DNA of 64,000 bases. Origin: Mesorhizobium loti. GTDB lineage: Bacteria > Pseudomonadota > Alphaproteobacteria > Rhizobiales > Rhizobiaceae. This document shows, piece after piece, positions 17,075 through 28,053 of the stretch. Position 1 is the stretch's first letter, and each line of letters starts with the position of its first letter. The stretch covers positions 558,001 to 622,000 of the forward strand of contig NZ_QGGH01000003.1 in assembly GCF_003148495.1 (NCBI RefSeq), written 5' to 3'. The notes beneath the pieces were generated by a model. The model was not told the origin of the DNA, ran no database searches, and was given only the letters and a program-made list of their open reading frames with translations. A program made the position numbers and the translations under genes.

Positions 17075-17929
17075 ATGCAGCGTTTCCTCAGGGCGACGCT
17101 CGTTTTACTTTGCGCCCTGGTCTGCTCGACAGCTGTTCAAGCGGATCCGCCGCAATCCGCCAAGCAGCGGCTGATCGACAGGGTCTGCACCCTGATCCAG
17201 GCGCATGCCGATCAGAACGGCCTGCCCAGGGATTTCTTCGCCCGGCTGATCTGGAAGGAGAGCCGTTTCGATCCCAACGCCGTCAGTCCGGTCGGCGCCG
17301 AAGGCATCGCCCAGTTCATGCCGGGCACCGCCAAGATGCGGGGGCTCGCCAATTCCTTCGACATCGACCAGGCGATCCCGGCCTCGGCTAGATATCTCGC
17401 CGAAATGAAAACCGGCTATGGCAATCTCGGCCTGGCGGCGGCCGCCTACAATGCCGGTGAGAGCCGGGTGTCGCGCTGGCTCAGCTCCGGCGGCTTCCTG
17501 CCGATGGAAACCGAAAGCTATGTCTTCGACATCATGGGCGAGCCGGCCGACAAGTTCACCGACCGGGCCTATGCCGGAAAGATCGAGCCACTCGATGCAA
17601 AGACGGATTTTGCCATCGCATGCCGCAGGCTGCCGGTGATCATGTCGCGGACCGTGGCGATGGCCTCGATCAACATAAAGCCGTGGGGCATCCAGGTGGC
17701 TGGCAATTTCCGCCGCAGTGCCGCGATCAACCAGTGGCTGCGGGTAAGGAGCCGGTTCCCGGCCCTGCTCAACGGGCACGATCCGGTGGTCAGCCGGGTG
17801 CGCACGCCAATCGGCCGGCGCGGCATCTACGCAGTCAGGATCGGTGTCGACCACCGCGCCGATGCCAACGTCATCTGCCAGAAATTGCAAAGTGTCGGCG
17901 GGGCATGCGTGGTGGTGCGCAACCGGTAA
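17075..17929 (+). CDS. Lytic transglycosylase, SLT domain
   Basis: A 284-residue exported protein: signal peptide MQRFLRATLVLLCALVCSTAVQA, then the SLT domain with catalytic Glu in FFARLIWKESRFDPNAVSP near 60, EGIAQFMPGTA, and AAAAYNAGESRVSRWL near 128. It cleaves peptidoglycan glycan strands to anhydromuropeptides. The C-terminal part ends in a sequence reminiscent of a SPOR-like repeat (GIYAVRIGVDHRADANVICQKLQS), which could bind denuded glycans. It overlaps no other gene and shares an operon with ispG. Confidence 0.92.
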   Translation: MQRFLRATLVLLCALVCSTAVQADPPQSAKQRLIDRVCTLIQAHADQNGLPRDFFARLIWKESRFDPNAVSPVGAEGIAQFMPGTAKMRGLANSFDIDQAIPASARYLAEMKTGYGNLGLAAAAYNAGESRVSRWLSSGGFLPMETESYVFDIMGEPADKFTDRAYAGKIEPLDAKTDFAIACRRLPVIMSRTVAMASINIKPWGIQVAGNFRRSAAINQWLRVRSRFPALLNGHDPVVSRVRTPIGRRGIYAVRIGVDHRADANVICQKLQSVGGACVVVRNR

Positions 17930-17975
17930 TTTGACCCCTGCCGGCACGATGTCTTGTCTGAGAGAGGGGCTGTAG

Positions 17976-18527
17976 GTGAAAGCCAGGATCATTTTGCTCA
18001 ACGGCGTCGGCAGTGCCGGCAAGAGCTCGATCGCCAAGGCGTTGCAGACAATCACCGCCGCGCCCTTCTTGCATGTCGAGATGGACACTTTCATCGCGAT
18101 GCTGCCCGACGCCTTGCAGGACCATATGGATGGTTTTTCCTATCAAACCATCCAACGGGACGGCAAGCCTTCGGTCGTGATCGGTACCGGACCGGTTGGG
18201 GCGCGAACCCTGCGCGGCATGCGCCACGCCATCGCGGCGATGGCCGGGCAAGGCAACAACCTCATCGTCGATGACGTGCTTTGCAATGGCGAACTGCCGG
18301 ACTATCTCGAACTGCTATCGGCCTTCGATCTCCATGTCGTTGGTGTCCGGGCGCCGCTGGAAGTGCTGGAAGCGCGTGAGGCCCTGCGGGGCGACCGAAT
18401 GCCAGGGCTGGCGCGCTGGCAATATGAACGCGTGCACAAGGGCATAGATTACGACCTCGAAGTCGACTCCGGCGTCCTTACGCCACTCGATTGCGCCCGT
18501 CGCATCCAGCAAAGATTTCAGCTATAG
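17976..18527 (+). CDS. Chloramphenicol-phosphotransferase-like kinase
   Basis: A 183-residue P-loop protein: Walker A GVGSAGKSS at residues 10-18, then HVEMDTFIAMLPD near 33 and the lid VVGVRAPLEVLEAREALRGDRMPGLARWQYERVHKG near 125-160. This is the pattern of the chloramphenicol 3-O-phosphotransferase (CPT) family, where the Asp after the P-loop acts as the base. Many family members in non-producing bacteria have other, unknown substrates, so resistance should not be assumed. The gene stands alone between the transglycosylase and the sulfotransferase. Confidence 0.85.
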   Translation: MKARIILLNGVGSAGKSSIAKALQTITAAPFLHVEMDTFIAMLPDALQDHMDGFSYQTIQRDGKPSVVIGTGPVGARTLRGMRHAIAAMAGQGNNLIVDDVLCNGELPDYLELLSAFDLHVVGVRAPLEVLEAREALRGDRMPGLARWQYERVHKGIDYDLEVDSGVLTPLDCARRIQQRFQL

Positions 18528-18587
18528 CGGCGGCCATCTTCACCAGGGGCGACAGCCCTGCCTTTGACGAGCAGCCTGGGCCGCAAC

Positions 18588-19340
18588 ATGTTCGATGGAT
18601 ACATTATCTGCGGCACGCCGAGAACCGGAAGCACTCTGTTGTGCAAGCTTCTGGAGTCCACGAAGACGGCCGGCACGCCCCACTCATTCTATCGGCGGCA
18701 GGACGTGTCGGAGTGGGCCGAAGAGTGGAAGCTTCCTGATCGCGACACGATCAGCGAACTCGAATTCAATGTCGCCTATCTCAACGCGGCGATCGCCGCC
18801 GGCAAGGGTGGGACCGGCCTCTTCGGCCTTCGCTTGATGCGCGAAAATCTGGATGAACTCTCGGCCATCCTCGACCGGATTTTCCCAAAACTGCCATCCG
18901 ATAGAGCGCGTCTTGAAAAGGCCTTTGGCCTCATCCTCTACATACACCTCTCTCGGGAGGACAAGCTTGCGCAGGCTGTCTCTCTGATCAAAGCCGAGCA
19001 GACCGGCCTTTGGCATATCGCTCCCGACGGCACCGAGATCGAAAGGGTCGCACCGCCGAAAGAGCCCCAATATGATTTCGAGCGGATCAGGCGTGAGGTC
19101 ACGGAACTCGAGACCTATGATGCAGCCTGGAACATTTGGTTCGCGGAGCAAGGCATATCCCCGCTGCGGGTCGGCTATGAGCGTCTTGCCGCGAACCCGG
19201 CTGCGACATTGCTAGGCATCTGCGAAGCCCTGGGGGTCCGAGCCCCTGGCGCCGAGGATGTAAGCCCCGGCGTTGCAAAGCTCTCTGACGACACGAGCCT
19301 CGACTGGATGCGCCGCTATCGTCTGGACGCAGCCGTCTGA
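18588..19340 (+). CDS. Stf0-type sulfotransferase
   Basis: About 250 residues from the ATG at 18588; a TTG at 18564 would add eight. The PAPS-binding motif is at the very N-terminus (YIICGTPRTGSTLLCKLLE), as in the mycobacterial trehalose 2-sulfotransferase Stf0. It is followed by GTGLFGLRLMREN and IYIHLSREDKLAQAVSLIKAEQTG, the 3'-phosphate-binding region, and RVGYERLAANP. The acceptor is unknown; in rhizobia possible acceptors are surface sugars or Nod-like molecules, but nothing nearby supports that. Confidence 0.86.
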   Translation: MFDGYIICGTPRTGSTLLCKLLESTKTAGTPHSFYRRQDVSEWAEEWKLPDRDTISELEFNVAYLNAAIAAGKGGTGLFGLRLMRENLDELSAILDRIFPKLPSDRARLEKAFGLILYIHLSREDKLAQAVSLIKAEQTGLWHIAPDGTEIERVAPPKEPQYDFERIRREVTELETYDAAWNIWFAEQGISPLRVGYERLAANPAATLLGICEALGVRAPGAEDVSPGVAKLSDDTSLDWMRRYRLDAAV

Positions 19341-19357
19341 CGCATCTGTAGACGCGG

Positions 19358-21697
<2,340 letters not shown>

Positions 21698-21846
21698 GCG
21701 CAACCCCAACACATACGCACCATTTTAATGGTCGGGATTACGCTTCATTTACATTAAAATTTCGTGTGGATAGGCGAGCCATGCGAACCGCCGGATGGAT
21801 GACAGCTTCTTGACCCTGACAATCCTTCCGAGGTCACTTTCGGGTC

Positions 21847-22653
21847 TCAGGCCGCCACGGCGACGAGGGCGCGGATGCGGCCACTCACCGGGCCCTCCCC
21901 GAACCGTTTCCCCATGGCATTCGCCACGTATCGCGTCGCCTCCTCCAGCGAGCCGCCGCGCGCCTCGATCTCGGCACGCAGGGGTGTGCCCTGGCAATAG
22001 GCCGCGGCCGCCTCATAAGGCGACGGAGCGGCACTCACGGCATCCAGAGGCTCGATGGTGACGTCACGGAACCCGGCGGCATGCAGGTCGCCACGGACGG
22101 CGTCCGCATTGTGATAGCCGTGCGGCGTCCTCGCCATGAAGCGCGGCGGATCGGTGGGGAAGAAATCGCCGAGCGCCCGCGTCACTTCATCGGCGAACTC
22201 GTTCTCTTCGATGGCGCCCCAGACGTTGAACAGAAAATGCCCGCCCGGCCGCATCACCCGCCGCGCTTGGCCGTAGGCGCCCACCCGATCGGGGAAGAAC
22301 ATCGCACCAAATTGGCAGACCACGGCGTCGAACTGTGCGTCCTCGAAGGGCAGCGCCTGGGCATCGGCCTGCTGCCAGATGATCCGAGGATCGTCCGCCA
22401 TCCGCGTGCGCGCGTGGTCAAGCATGGGCTGGTTAAGATCGGTGGCCACGATGCGTGCTTTCGCCGGCAGTCTTGCTGCGAGCGCACGTGTTACCACACC
22501 GGTGCCCGCAGCCACTTCGAGCACCGATTGCGGTCCGAGTTTCGACGCCCGCTCCGCCAGATCCCGCGCATATGGCTCGAAGATCAGCGGCACCATCGCC
22601 CGGTCGTAGACCTCGGCAATGGAACCGCTGAACAGCTTGTCGGTGGTCGACAT
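21847..22653 (-). CDS. Class I SAM-dependent methyltransferase
   Basis: A 268-residue methyltransferase with motif I VLEVAAGTGVVTRALAARL near 44-62, acidic motif II VATDLNQPMLDHA, motif III ADAQALPFEDAQFDAVVCQFGAMFFPD, and ARRVMRPGGHFLFNVWG. This is the UbiE/Methyltransf_11 pattern, acting on a small molecule. Substrate is unknown. It has no close neighbour on its strand; the gap to the prenyl synthase is 167 bases. Confidence 0.9.
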   Translation of the reverse strand: MSTTDKLFSGSIAEVYDRAMVPLIFEPYARDLAERASKLGPQSVLEVAAGTGVVTRALAARLPAKARIVATDLNQPMLDHARTRMADDPRIIWQQADAQALPFEDAQFDAVVCQFGAMFFPDRVGAYGQARRVMRPGGHFLFNVWGAIEENEFADEVTRALGDFFPTDPPRFMARTPHGYHNADAVRGDLHAAGFRDVTIEPLDAVSAAPSPYEAAAAYCQGTPLRAEIEARGGSLEEATRYVANAMGKRFGEGPVSGRIRALVAVAA

Positions 22654-22820
22654 GGCATCCCTCCAACTCTGTCCGCACCGCGTGGTTGCCGTGAGGATGG
22701 CAAAGCGATGTCGATCCTCTGCTTCGGCAGGCTTCCGTTCAAGTTCAATCTCTGAACCGGTCGGCGGGGACGAGCGTGCTTTGATCAGCGATCAGCTCGA
22801 TGTCTTGGTTGGCCCCGACC

Positions 22821-23738
22821 TCAGCTGTTACGCACCGCCACGAATGTCGCCGCTTCCTTCAGCAACTGGGCATCGTCGCCATAGGGCTCAAGCAGTGCAT
22901 GCGCCTGTTCGACGAGACCGTGCAGTTGGCTGCGCGCCCAATTCGCGCCATGCAGCGCGACCAGCGTCGCCTTGCCGGCGGCAGCGTCCTTGCCGGTTGC
23001 CTTGCCCATCTGGCTGGCATCGGCGGTCAGGTCGAGCAGGTCGTCGGCGAGTTGGAAGGCAAGACCGATCGCGGAGCCGAATTCGGCCAGCCGCTCCCGA
23101 TCCTCGGCAGGAGTGCCGGCGATGAGGGCGCCTGCCTCGCAGGCAAAGCGGATAAGCGCGCCGGTCTTCATCGCCTGAAGCCGGATGATGCCGGCCTCGT
23201 CCGGTGGGTCCTGTTCGGCTTCGAGGTCGAGCTTCTGGCCACCGACCATGCCACCTGCTCCGGCCGCGCGGGCAAGCGCCAGCACAAGGGCTGCCCGCCG
23301 CTCCGCCGGCAGCGTGGTCGCCTCGCCGGCAATGATGTCGAAGGCCAGCGTCAGCAAGGCGTCGCCGGCCAGGATGGCGGTTGCCTCGTCGAAGGCCTTG
23401 TGCACGGTCGGCTGGCCACGGCGCAGATCATCGTCGTCCATGGCGGGCAGATCGTCGTGGATCAGCGAATAACAGTGCACGCATTCAAGCGCGGCGGCGA
23501 CGCGCAGTGCCGCCTCGCCGTCGGCGGAAAAAAGTGCCGCACTTTCCATGACCAGGAAGGGGCGCAGGCGCTTGCCGCCATTGAGCACGCCGTGGCGCAT
23601 CGCCGCCATCAACCGGTCGGGCCGGGCGATCTCGCCCGAAAGCGCGCGGTCGTCGAGCAATCGCCGCAGAAGCACCTCGACGGCGGCAGCCCGTCTGATG
23701 AGTGCCATTTCGAACGCCATTTCGTCGTCATTCGTCAT
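22821..23738 (-). CDS. ispA: Short-chain polyprenyl diphosphate synthase (farnesyl/geranyl type)
   Basis: About 305 residues from the ATG at 23738. It has NGGKRLRPFLVMESAALF, the first aspartate-rich motif DDLPAMDDDDLRRG, GDALLTLAFD, KTGALIRFACEAG, and the second motif FQLADDLLDLTAD. It condenses IPP with allylic diphosphates; the spacing and small residues before the first motif fit an IspA-type farnesyl diphosphate synthase. It consumes the product of the MEP pathway to which ispG at 15819 belongs. The frame extends to 23783 but the ATG at 23738 fits the family. Confidence 0.94.
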   Translation of the reverse strand: MTNDDEMAFEMALIRRAAAVEVLLRRLLDDRALSGEIARPDRLMAAMRHGVLNGGKRLRPFLVMESAALFSADGEAALRVAAALECVHCYSLIHDDLPAMDDDDLRRGQPTVHKAFDEATAILAGDALLTLAFDIIAGEATTLPAERRAALVLALARAAGAGGMVGGQKLDLEAEQDPPDEAGIIRLQAMKTGALIRFACEAGALIAGTPAEDRERLAEFGSAIGLAFQLADDLLDLTADASQMGKATGKDAAAGKATLVALHGANWARSQLHGLVEQAHALLEPYGDDAQLLKEAATFVAVRNS

Positions 23739-23867
23739 GGCCGGGACCGGTAGCCGACACTCAGACGTTGCGCAAGAAGGCAAGCGCCATTATGCCGGAG
23801 CAGGCAAATGTACGGGTTGGGCGGCTTGGCGGAACCGATCGTCGATCATGAAACCGAAAAGCTGGAC

Positions 23868-24578
23868 ATGGCGACGAGATCGCGAGGCGTAAACCGCCGC
23901 GGTCTCAAGCGCTGGGTCCGGCGCGGCATCGTCGTGGCCGCGGTGCTGGCTTTGATTCCGGTCGTGCTGACGTTCCTCTATCTGCCATCCTTCGTGCATC
24001 CGGTCTCGACGCTTATGCTGAAGGACCTGGCGACGTTCTCCGGCTATGACCGCCGCTGGGTGTCGATCGACGATGTGTCGCCGGTGCTGGCCAATTCCGT
24101 CATCATGTCGGAGGATGGGCAGTTCTGCTTCCATCGTGGCGTCGATCTCGGCGAATTGCGGGGCGTCGTCGACGACGCGCTGGCCGGCGAAGCAACGCGC
24201 GGCGCTTCGACCATCACCATGCAGACGGTCAAGAACCTGTTTCTGTGGTCACGGCCGCTGGGTTCGGTGCGCAAGGTGGTCGAACTGCCGCTGGCAGTCT
24301 ATTTCGATGCGGTGATGTCGAAACGGCGCATCATGGAAATCTATCTCAACATCGCCGAGTGGGGGCCGGGCATCTACGGCATCGAGGCCGCGGCACAGCA
24401 TCATTTCGGCGTTTCGGCAAAACAGCTGTCGCGACGGCAGGCTGCACTTTTGGCCGTTTCCTTGCCAAATCCGATCGCCCGCAACCCGGCCAAACCCGGG
24501 CCGGGCCTGAGAAGACTCGCCAACCTCATCGAGCGCCGGGCTGGTCGTTCGGGCGCCTATGTCGGTTGTCTTCGCTAG
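23868..24578 (+). CDS. mtgA: Monofunctional peptidoglycan glycosyltransferase
   Basis: About 236 residues with a basic start and one membrane span near 18-40 ([20 protein letters not shown]). The GT51 domain shows the five motifs: [12 protein letters not shown] with the catalytic Glu, [45 protein letters not shown], and [13 protein letters not shown]. It polymerises lipid II into glycan strands without a transpeptidase domain. The frame is open from 23808 but the ATG at 23868 gives the usual short cytoplasmic tail. rpmF follows. Confidence 0.96.
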   Translation: MATRSRGVNRRGLKRWVRRGIVVAAVLALIPVVLTFLYLPSFVHPVSTLMLKDLATFSGYDRRWVSIDDVSPVLANSVIMSEDGQFCFHRGVDLGELRGVVDDALAGEATRGASTITMQTVKNLFLWSRPLGSVRKVVELPLAVYFDAVMSKRRIMEIYLNIAEWGPGIYGIEAAAQHHFGVSAKQLSRRQAALLAVSLPNPIARNPAKPGPGLRRLANLIERRAGRSGAYVGCLR

Positions 24579-24719
24579 ACAACTCAAAAAAATTCGCGGC
24601 AGTGCTGGCCAAAACGGCACAGGGCGTGTATAGGCACCCGACTTTCTCAGATTCCGGCCCCGACATGGCCCTTTCACGAGGGCGGGCGGGGCTTTTTGAC
24701 CATGTAATGGAGCATATCC

Positions 24720-24902
24720 ATGGCCGTTCCGAAACGAAAAACCTCTCCGTCCAAGCGCGGCATGCGCCGCTCGGCCGACGCTCTCAAGGCCCCGACCTAT
24801 GTCGAGGACAAGAATTCCGGCGAAATGCGCCGTCCGCACCACATCGACCTGAAGACCGGCATGTATCGCGGCCGTCAGGTGTTGACGCCCAAGGAAAGCT
24901 GA
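24720..24902 (+). CDS. rpmF: Ribosomal protein L32 (bL32)
   Basis: A 60-residue basic protein starting [20 protein letters not shown], with [28 protein letters not shown]. This is the cysteine-free bL32 form of alphaproteobacteria. A strong terminator follows 28 bases after the stop codon. It is a structural part of the large ribosomal subunit. Confidence 0.98.
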   Translation: MAVPKRKTSPSKRGMRRSADALKAPTYVEDKNSGEMRRPHHIDLKTGMYRGRQVLTPKES

Positions 24903-24930
24903 GACCAGCTTTTCCAAAGGTTTGAATTAC

Positions 24931-24959
24931 AAAAGGACCGGCCAGTGGCCGGTCCTTTT
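24931..24959 (+). terminator. Rho-independent terminator of rpmF
   Basis: Perfect 13-base stem AAAAGGACCGGCC / GGCCGGTCCTTTT around a three-base loop, ending in a T run on the plus strand; the matching A run also makes it usable in the other direction. Confidence 0.93.
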
Positions 24960-25147
24960 GCGTTTGGGGGCCGGGTGGCGCGCATCTCGAAGCGTGGGCG
25001 GCAATCGTCGCAGCTCTCCAGCCGAGCAACCGGCTGACATGGTTGTTGCGTGCGGTCTTCGACCGTGTTCAGGGCTGCCACCGAAACATCTTGACGGCGT
25101 GCCTGTGGCGCATTCTACAAAGGATTGCCCCCACATGGAGACGCCAG

Positions 25148-25549
25148 ATGTTCGGTGCCATTCCGCTGCTGATCGTGCCTTTCGTGCTCTACAATCTCGG
25201 ACTGCTGGGAATATTCGGCAGCGGTGACGATCCGTGGGCGAGCGAGGTCTTCTCGTTCAGCATGATGTCGGGCGGCGTGTTCTCGATGACGCTTGGCGAT
25301 CTGATGGTGCTGATTGGGCTGATCTTCCTGTTCCTCGAAATGGCGAAGTCGGTGCGCACGACCAATGCCTCGATCATGGACCACCTTCTGTCGACGCTGG
25401 TCTTCGTGGCGTTCCTGGTCGAGTTCCTGCTGGTGAAGGGCGCCGCCCACTCCGTCTTCTTCACGCTGATGGTCATCGCGCTGTTCGATGTGCTGGCCGG
25501 ATTCGCGGTGTCGATGCGGTCGGCCAGTAGAGACATCAATCTGAATTAG
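25148..25549 (+). CDS. Small integral membrane protein, four spans
   Basis: A 133-residue protein with about four membrane spans: IPLLIVPFVLYNLGLLGIF, GGVFSMTLGDLMVLIGLIFLFLE, LLSTLVFVAFLVEFLLV and VFFTLMVIALFDVLAGFAVS. Short charged loops separate them. I do not recognise a named family beyond its being common among uncharacterised rhizobial membrane proteins. The open frame begins at 25043, but the ATG at 25148 sits directly before the first span. Confidence 0.8.
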   Translation: MFGAIPLLIVPFVLYNLGLLGIFGSGDDPWASEVFSFSMMSGGVFSMTLGDLMVLIGLIFLFLEMAKSVRTTNASIMDHLLSTLVFVAFLVEFLLVKGAAHSVFFTLMVIALFDVLAGFAVSMRSASRDINLN

Positions 25550-25570
25550 AGCCGGCGCCGACGCCAGCGC

Positions 25571-26002
25571 TCAGCCCGGATCGGCGGTAAAGCCGGCTGC
25601 CTCGATGCCGGCGATTGCCGCCGTTTCGTCATTGTCCGACGTGTCGCCTGAAATGCCGACGGCGCCGATGATGGCGCCGGCCTTGTCGCGGATCAGCACG
25701 CCGCCGACGACCGGCAGCACGCGTCCGCCCGACACGTCCGAGATGCCAGCGACGAGATGCGGGCGCTCCTTGGCGAAGGCCTCGACTTTGCGCGAGCCCA
25801 TGCCGATGGCGAGCGCGCCGTAGGCCTTGCCGGCCGACATTTGCGGGCGCAGGAACGAGGCGCCGTCCTGGCGCTGGAAGGCGACCAGATGCCCGCCGGC
25901 ATCAAGCACCGAGACGCCGAGCGGCTTGAGCTTGAGATCGGCGCCCTTGGCAAAGGCAGCATCGATGATTTGCCTGGCTTTTTCGAGCGGCAGTGCGGTC
26001 AT
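25571..26002 (-). CDS. GlcG/HbpS-family heme-degrading-like protein
   Basis: A 143-residue one-domain protein: LEKARQIIDAAFAKGADLKLKPLGVSVLDAGGHLVAFQRQDGA, KAYGALAIGMGSR, GGRVLPVVGGVLIRD and GAVGISGDTSDNDETAA. This is the GlcG/HbpS fold. Family members bind heme or small molecules, or sit beside glycolate oxidase genes; none is here. A cytosolic helper of an unknown pathway is the safest call. Confidence 0.9.
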   Translation of the reverse strand: MTALPLEKARQIIDAAFAKGADLKLKPLGVSVLDAGGHLVAFQRQDGASFLRPQMSAGKAYGALAIGMGSRKVEAFAKERPHLVAGISDVSGGRVLPVVGGVLIRDKAGAIIGAVGISGDTSDNDETAAIAGIEAAGFTADPG

Positions 26003-26167
26003 GGCAGTCTCCTGGTTGAAACGCGTCGATCATTGACCGTCGACGGGCGAGATAACATCCCGGTTTCGGTTGAAATTGCTTCGCGTGAAGAGGCGGGATG
26101 GAAAGCGGCCTTCGCCGACACCATGCGGATAGGCCTTGACGCTTGTCTGGCTCCAGGCGTGGCTGGT

Positions 26168-26413
26168 CTATTTTTTCTTGGCGCGGGCCGGCTTCTTGGC
26201 GGGCGCCGCCGGCGCGTTGGCGAGATCTTCCGCTTCCTTGGCGAGACGGAGCGCCCGCAACTTGTTGGTCTTGGCCTGGCGGGCGTCGCTCTCGGCGACG
26301 TATTCGGCCATCGCCTTCTGGCGGACGGTTGCCGCCTCTTCCTGCTTCTTGAAACGCAGGTCGGCGCGCGCGCGGGCAGCATCCCGAGAGTTTTCAACCA
26401 AGACCTTATCCAA
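26168..26413 (-). CDS. Lys/Ala-rich small protein (DUF6481-like)
   Basis: An 81-residue charged, helical protein beginning MDKVLVENSRDAARARADLR and ending in a basic tail PAAPAKKPARAKKK. The family occurs widely in Rhizobiales and is sometimes labelled a transcriptional regulator without proof. The basic tail could contact nucleic acid. The family name is recalled from general knowledge and is not certain. Confidence 0.7.
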   Translation of the reverse strand: MDKVLVENSRDAARARADLRFKKQEEAATVRQKAMAEYVAESDARQAKTNKLRALRLAKEAEDLANAPAAPAKKPARAKKK

Positions 26414-26478
26414 TCCCGTAAAATGTGATTTTCCGCCTCTTCTAGCAGAGCCGGCCCTAAAACGGGAAAATAAGTTGG

Positions 26479-27000
26479 TTACGCGGCCGTGCTGGCGGCG
26501 AGGGCCTTGCTGGCGACCACCGCCTCATAGGCGGCCTGTAGGGTCGCGCGGACAGAAGGGCCAGACATCGTATCGAGCGGCATGCCGAGATGTTCGTGGC
26601 GCAACTCGTCCATGAATTTGTCCCACATCGGCTGTCCGCCCTTTTCCAGAAGTTCGGCGCGGATCGACAGTTCGTCGCTGACCGGCAGCCAGACGCGGCC
26701 CCAGGCGCCGAGATGGGCCAGGATAGGGACCAGCGTGATCGCCATCTCGGTCAGGCTGTAGATCGCCTTCTGCTTGTGCGAGGGATCATCGGCCTTGGTC
26801 AGCATGCCCAGCTCCATCAGGCGCTTCAGCCGGTCGGCGAGGATGTTGGAGGCAATGCCTTCCATCGATCCGTTGAGCATCTCGCGAAAATGGCGCCTGC
26901 CGCCGAAGATCATGTCGCGAAGGATGATCAGGCTCCAGCGGTCGCCGAACACTTCCAGCGACAGGTTGATCGGGCATCCGGACCGGCGATCCATGCTCAT
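26479..27000 (-). CDS. HxlR-family transcriptional regulator
   Basis: A 173-residue winged-helix regulator. The family core is complete: SGCPINLSLEVFGDRWSLIILRDMIFGGRRHFREM, ASNILADRLKRLMELGMLTK and YSLTEMAITLVPILAHLGAWG. The Cys in GCPI is the redox-sensitive position in some HxlR proteins. It is divergent from an alpha/beta hydrolase, and two short palindromes lie between them. Confidence 0.92.
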   Translation of the reverse strand: MSMDRRSGCPINLSLEVFGDRWSLIILRDMIFGGRRHFREMLNGSMEGIASNILADRLKRLMELGMLTKADDPSHKQKAIYSLTEMAITLVPILAHLGAWGRVWLPVSDELSIRAELLEKGGQPMWDKFMDELRHEHLGMPLDTMSGPSVRATLQAAYEAVVASKALAASTAA

Positions 27001-27016
27001 GAGATTTCTCCAAAAC

Positions 27017-27071
27017 CGGTTGCATTATCGTATCAGTTTTATTATCGTGCAACCGATTGCGAAATGCAATC
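27017..27071. promoter_or_regulatory. Two palindromes between the HxlR and hydrolase genes
   Basis: CGGTTGCA (27017-27024) and TGCAACCG (27048-27055) form a perfect inverted repeat with 23 bases between the arms; GATTGC-GAAAT-GCAATC (27055-27071) is a second one. Both share the TTGC/GCAA core and lie between the divergent starts, so they are likely HxlR operators. Confidence 0.6.
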
Positions 27072-27096
27072 AGTTTTGCAGAGAGGAAGCCGCGCC

Positions 27097-27933
27097 ATGA
27101 CGACGATCGAACGCCCCGAAATCATATCCGAAGCCTTTGGCGACCCGGCGAACCCGCCGCTTTTGCTGATCATGGGAGCCATGGCCTCGATGCTCTGGTG
27201 GCCGGAGGCGCTGTGCCGGAAACTGACTGAGGCCGGCCTGTTCGTGATCCGCTATGACAATCGCGATACCGGCCGCTCGACCAAATACAAGCCGGGCGAG
27301 CCGCCCTACACATTCGACGACATGGCGGACGATGCAATGCATGTTCTCGACGACCACGGCATCGACAAGGCGCATGTCGTCGGCATGTCGATGGGCGGCA
27401 TGATTGCACAGTTTGTGGCGCTCAAGCATCCCTCCCGCGTCGCATCGCTGACCGTCATTAGCAGCTCGCCCGTGGGAACCGACACCTCGCATCTGCCGCA
27501 AACGAGCGATGCCTATACCGAGCATTCGGCCGAAGGGGCCAAAGTCGACTGGTCGGACCATGGCCAGGTGGTCGATTTCATCGTCAGAGATGCGCGGGCG
27601 ATCGCCAGCATCGCGCATCCATTCGACGAGGCCGGGACGCGGGCTTTCATTGAGCAGGATTACGACCGCTCCGGCGGCTTCCTGAGCGCGACCAACCATT
27701 TCATGCTCAAAGGCGGCGCCGCATGGAAGGGCCGCCTTCACGAGATGGAGGCTCCGCTGCTGGTCATCCACGGCACGGCGGATCCGATCTTTCCGGTCGA
27801 ACATGGCGAGGCGCTGGCCGAGGCGGTCATTGGCGCAAAACTCATCCACATCGAAGGCGGCGGCCATGAGCTGCATCCGGACGATTGGCCGGAGATATCC
27901 GCGGCAATCGTTGCTCACATCCAAGCCAGCTGA
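27097..27933 (+). CDS. Alpha/beta hydrolase (HxlR-linked)
   Basis: A 278-residue hydrolase with the nucleophile elbow VGMSMGGMIAQ near 102, RYDNRDTGRST near 55 (the Asp/Arg region seen in cofactor-free haloperoxidases and esterases), HGTADPIFPVEHG near 229 with the catalytic Asp, and HIEGGGHELH near 258 with the His. Substrate unknown. The start ATG has the ribosome site GAGAGGAAG. Its divergent regulator suggests response to an electrophile or aromatic compound, by analogy to other HxlR systems. Confidence 0.88.
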   Translation: MTTIERPEIISEAFGDPANPPLLLIMGAMASMLWWPEALCRKLTEAGLFVIRYDNRDTGRSTKYKPGEPPYTFDDMADDAMHVLDDHGIDKAHVVGMSMGGMIAQFVALKHPSRVASLTVISSSPVGTDTSHLPQTSDAYTEHSAEGAKVDWSDHGQVVDFIVRDARAIASIAHPFDEAGTRAFIEQDYDRSGGFLSATNHFMLKGGAAWKGRLHEMEAPLLVIHGTADPIFPVEHGEALAEAVIGAKLIHIEGGGHELHPDDWPEISAAIVAHIQAS

Positions 27934-28053
27934 GGCGGCACAGGCGGGTCTTGACGGACGGCGCCTGTCGCAATAGTTAAGTGAATGCTTGAGTATTGGC
28001 TCCGGTAAGCCGTGTATCGGCCACCGACGAACCACCAAACAGACGAGCGAAAA

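Noticed and set aside
17976-18527. Chloramphenicol resistance gene
   Set aside because: Only the family fold is seen; most chromosomal members have other or unknown substrates, so resistance is not claimed.
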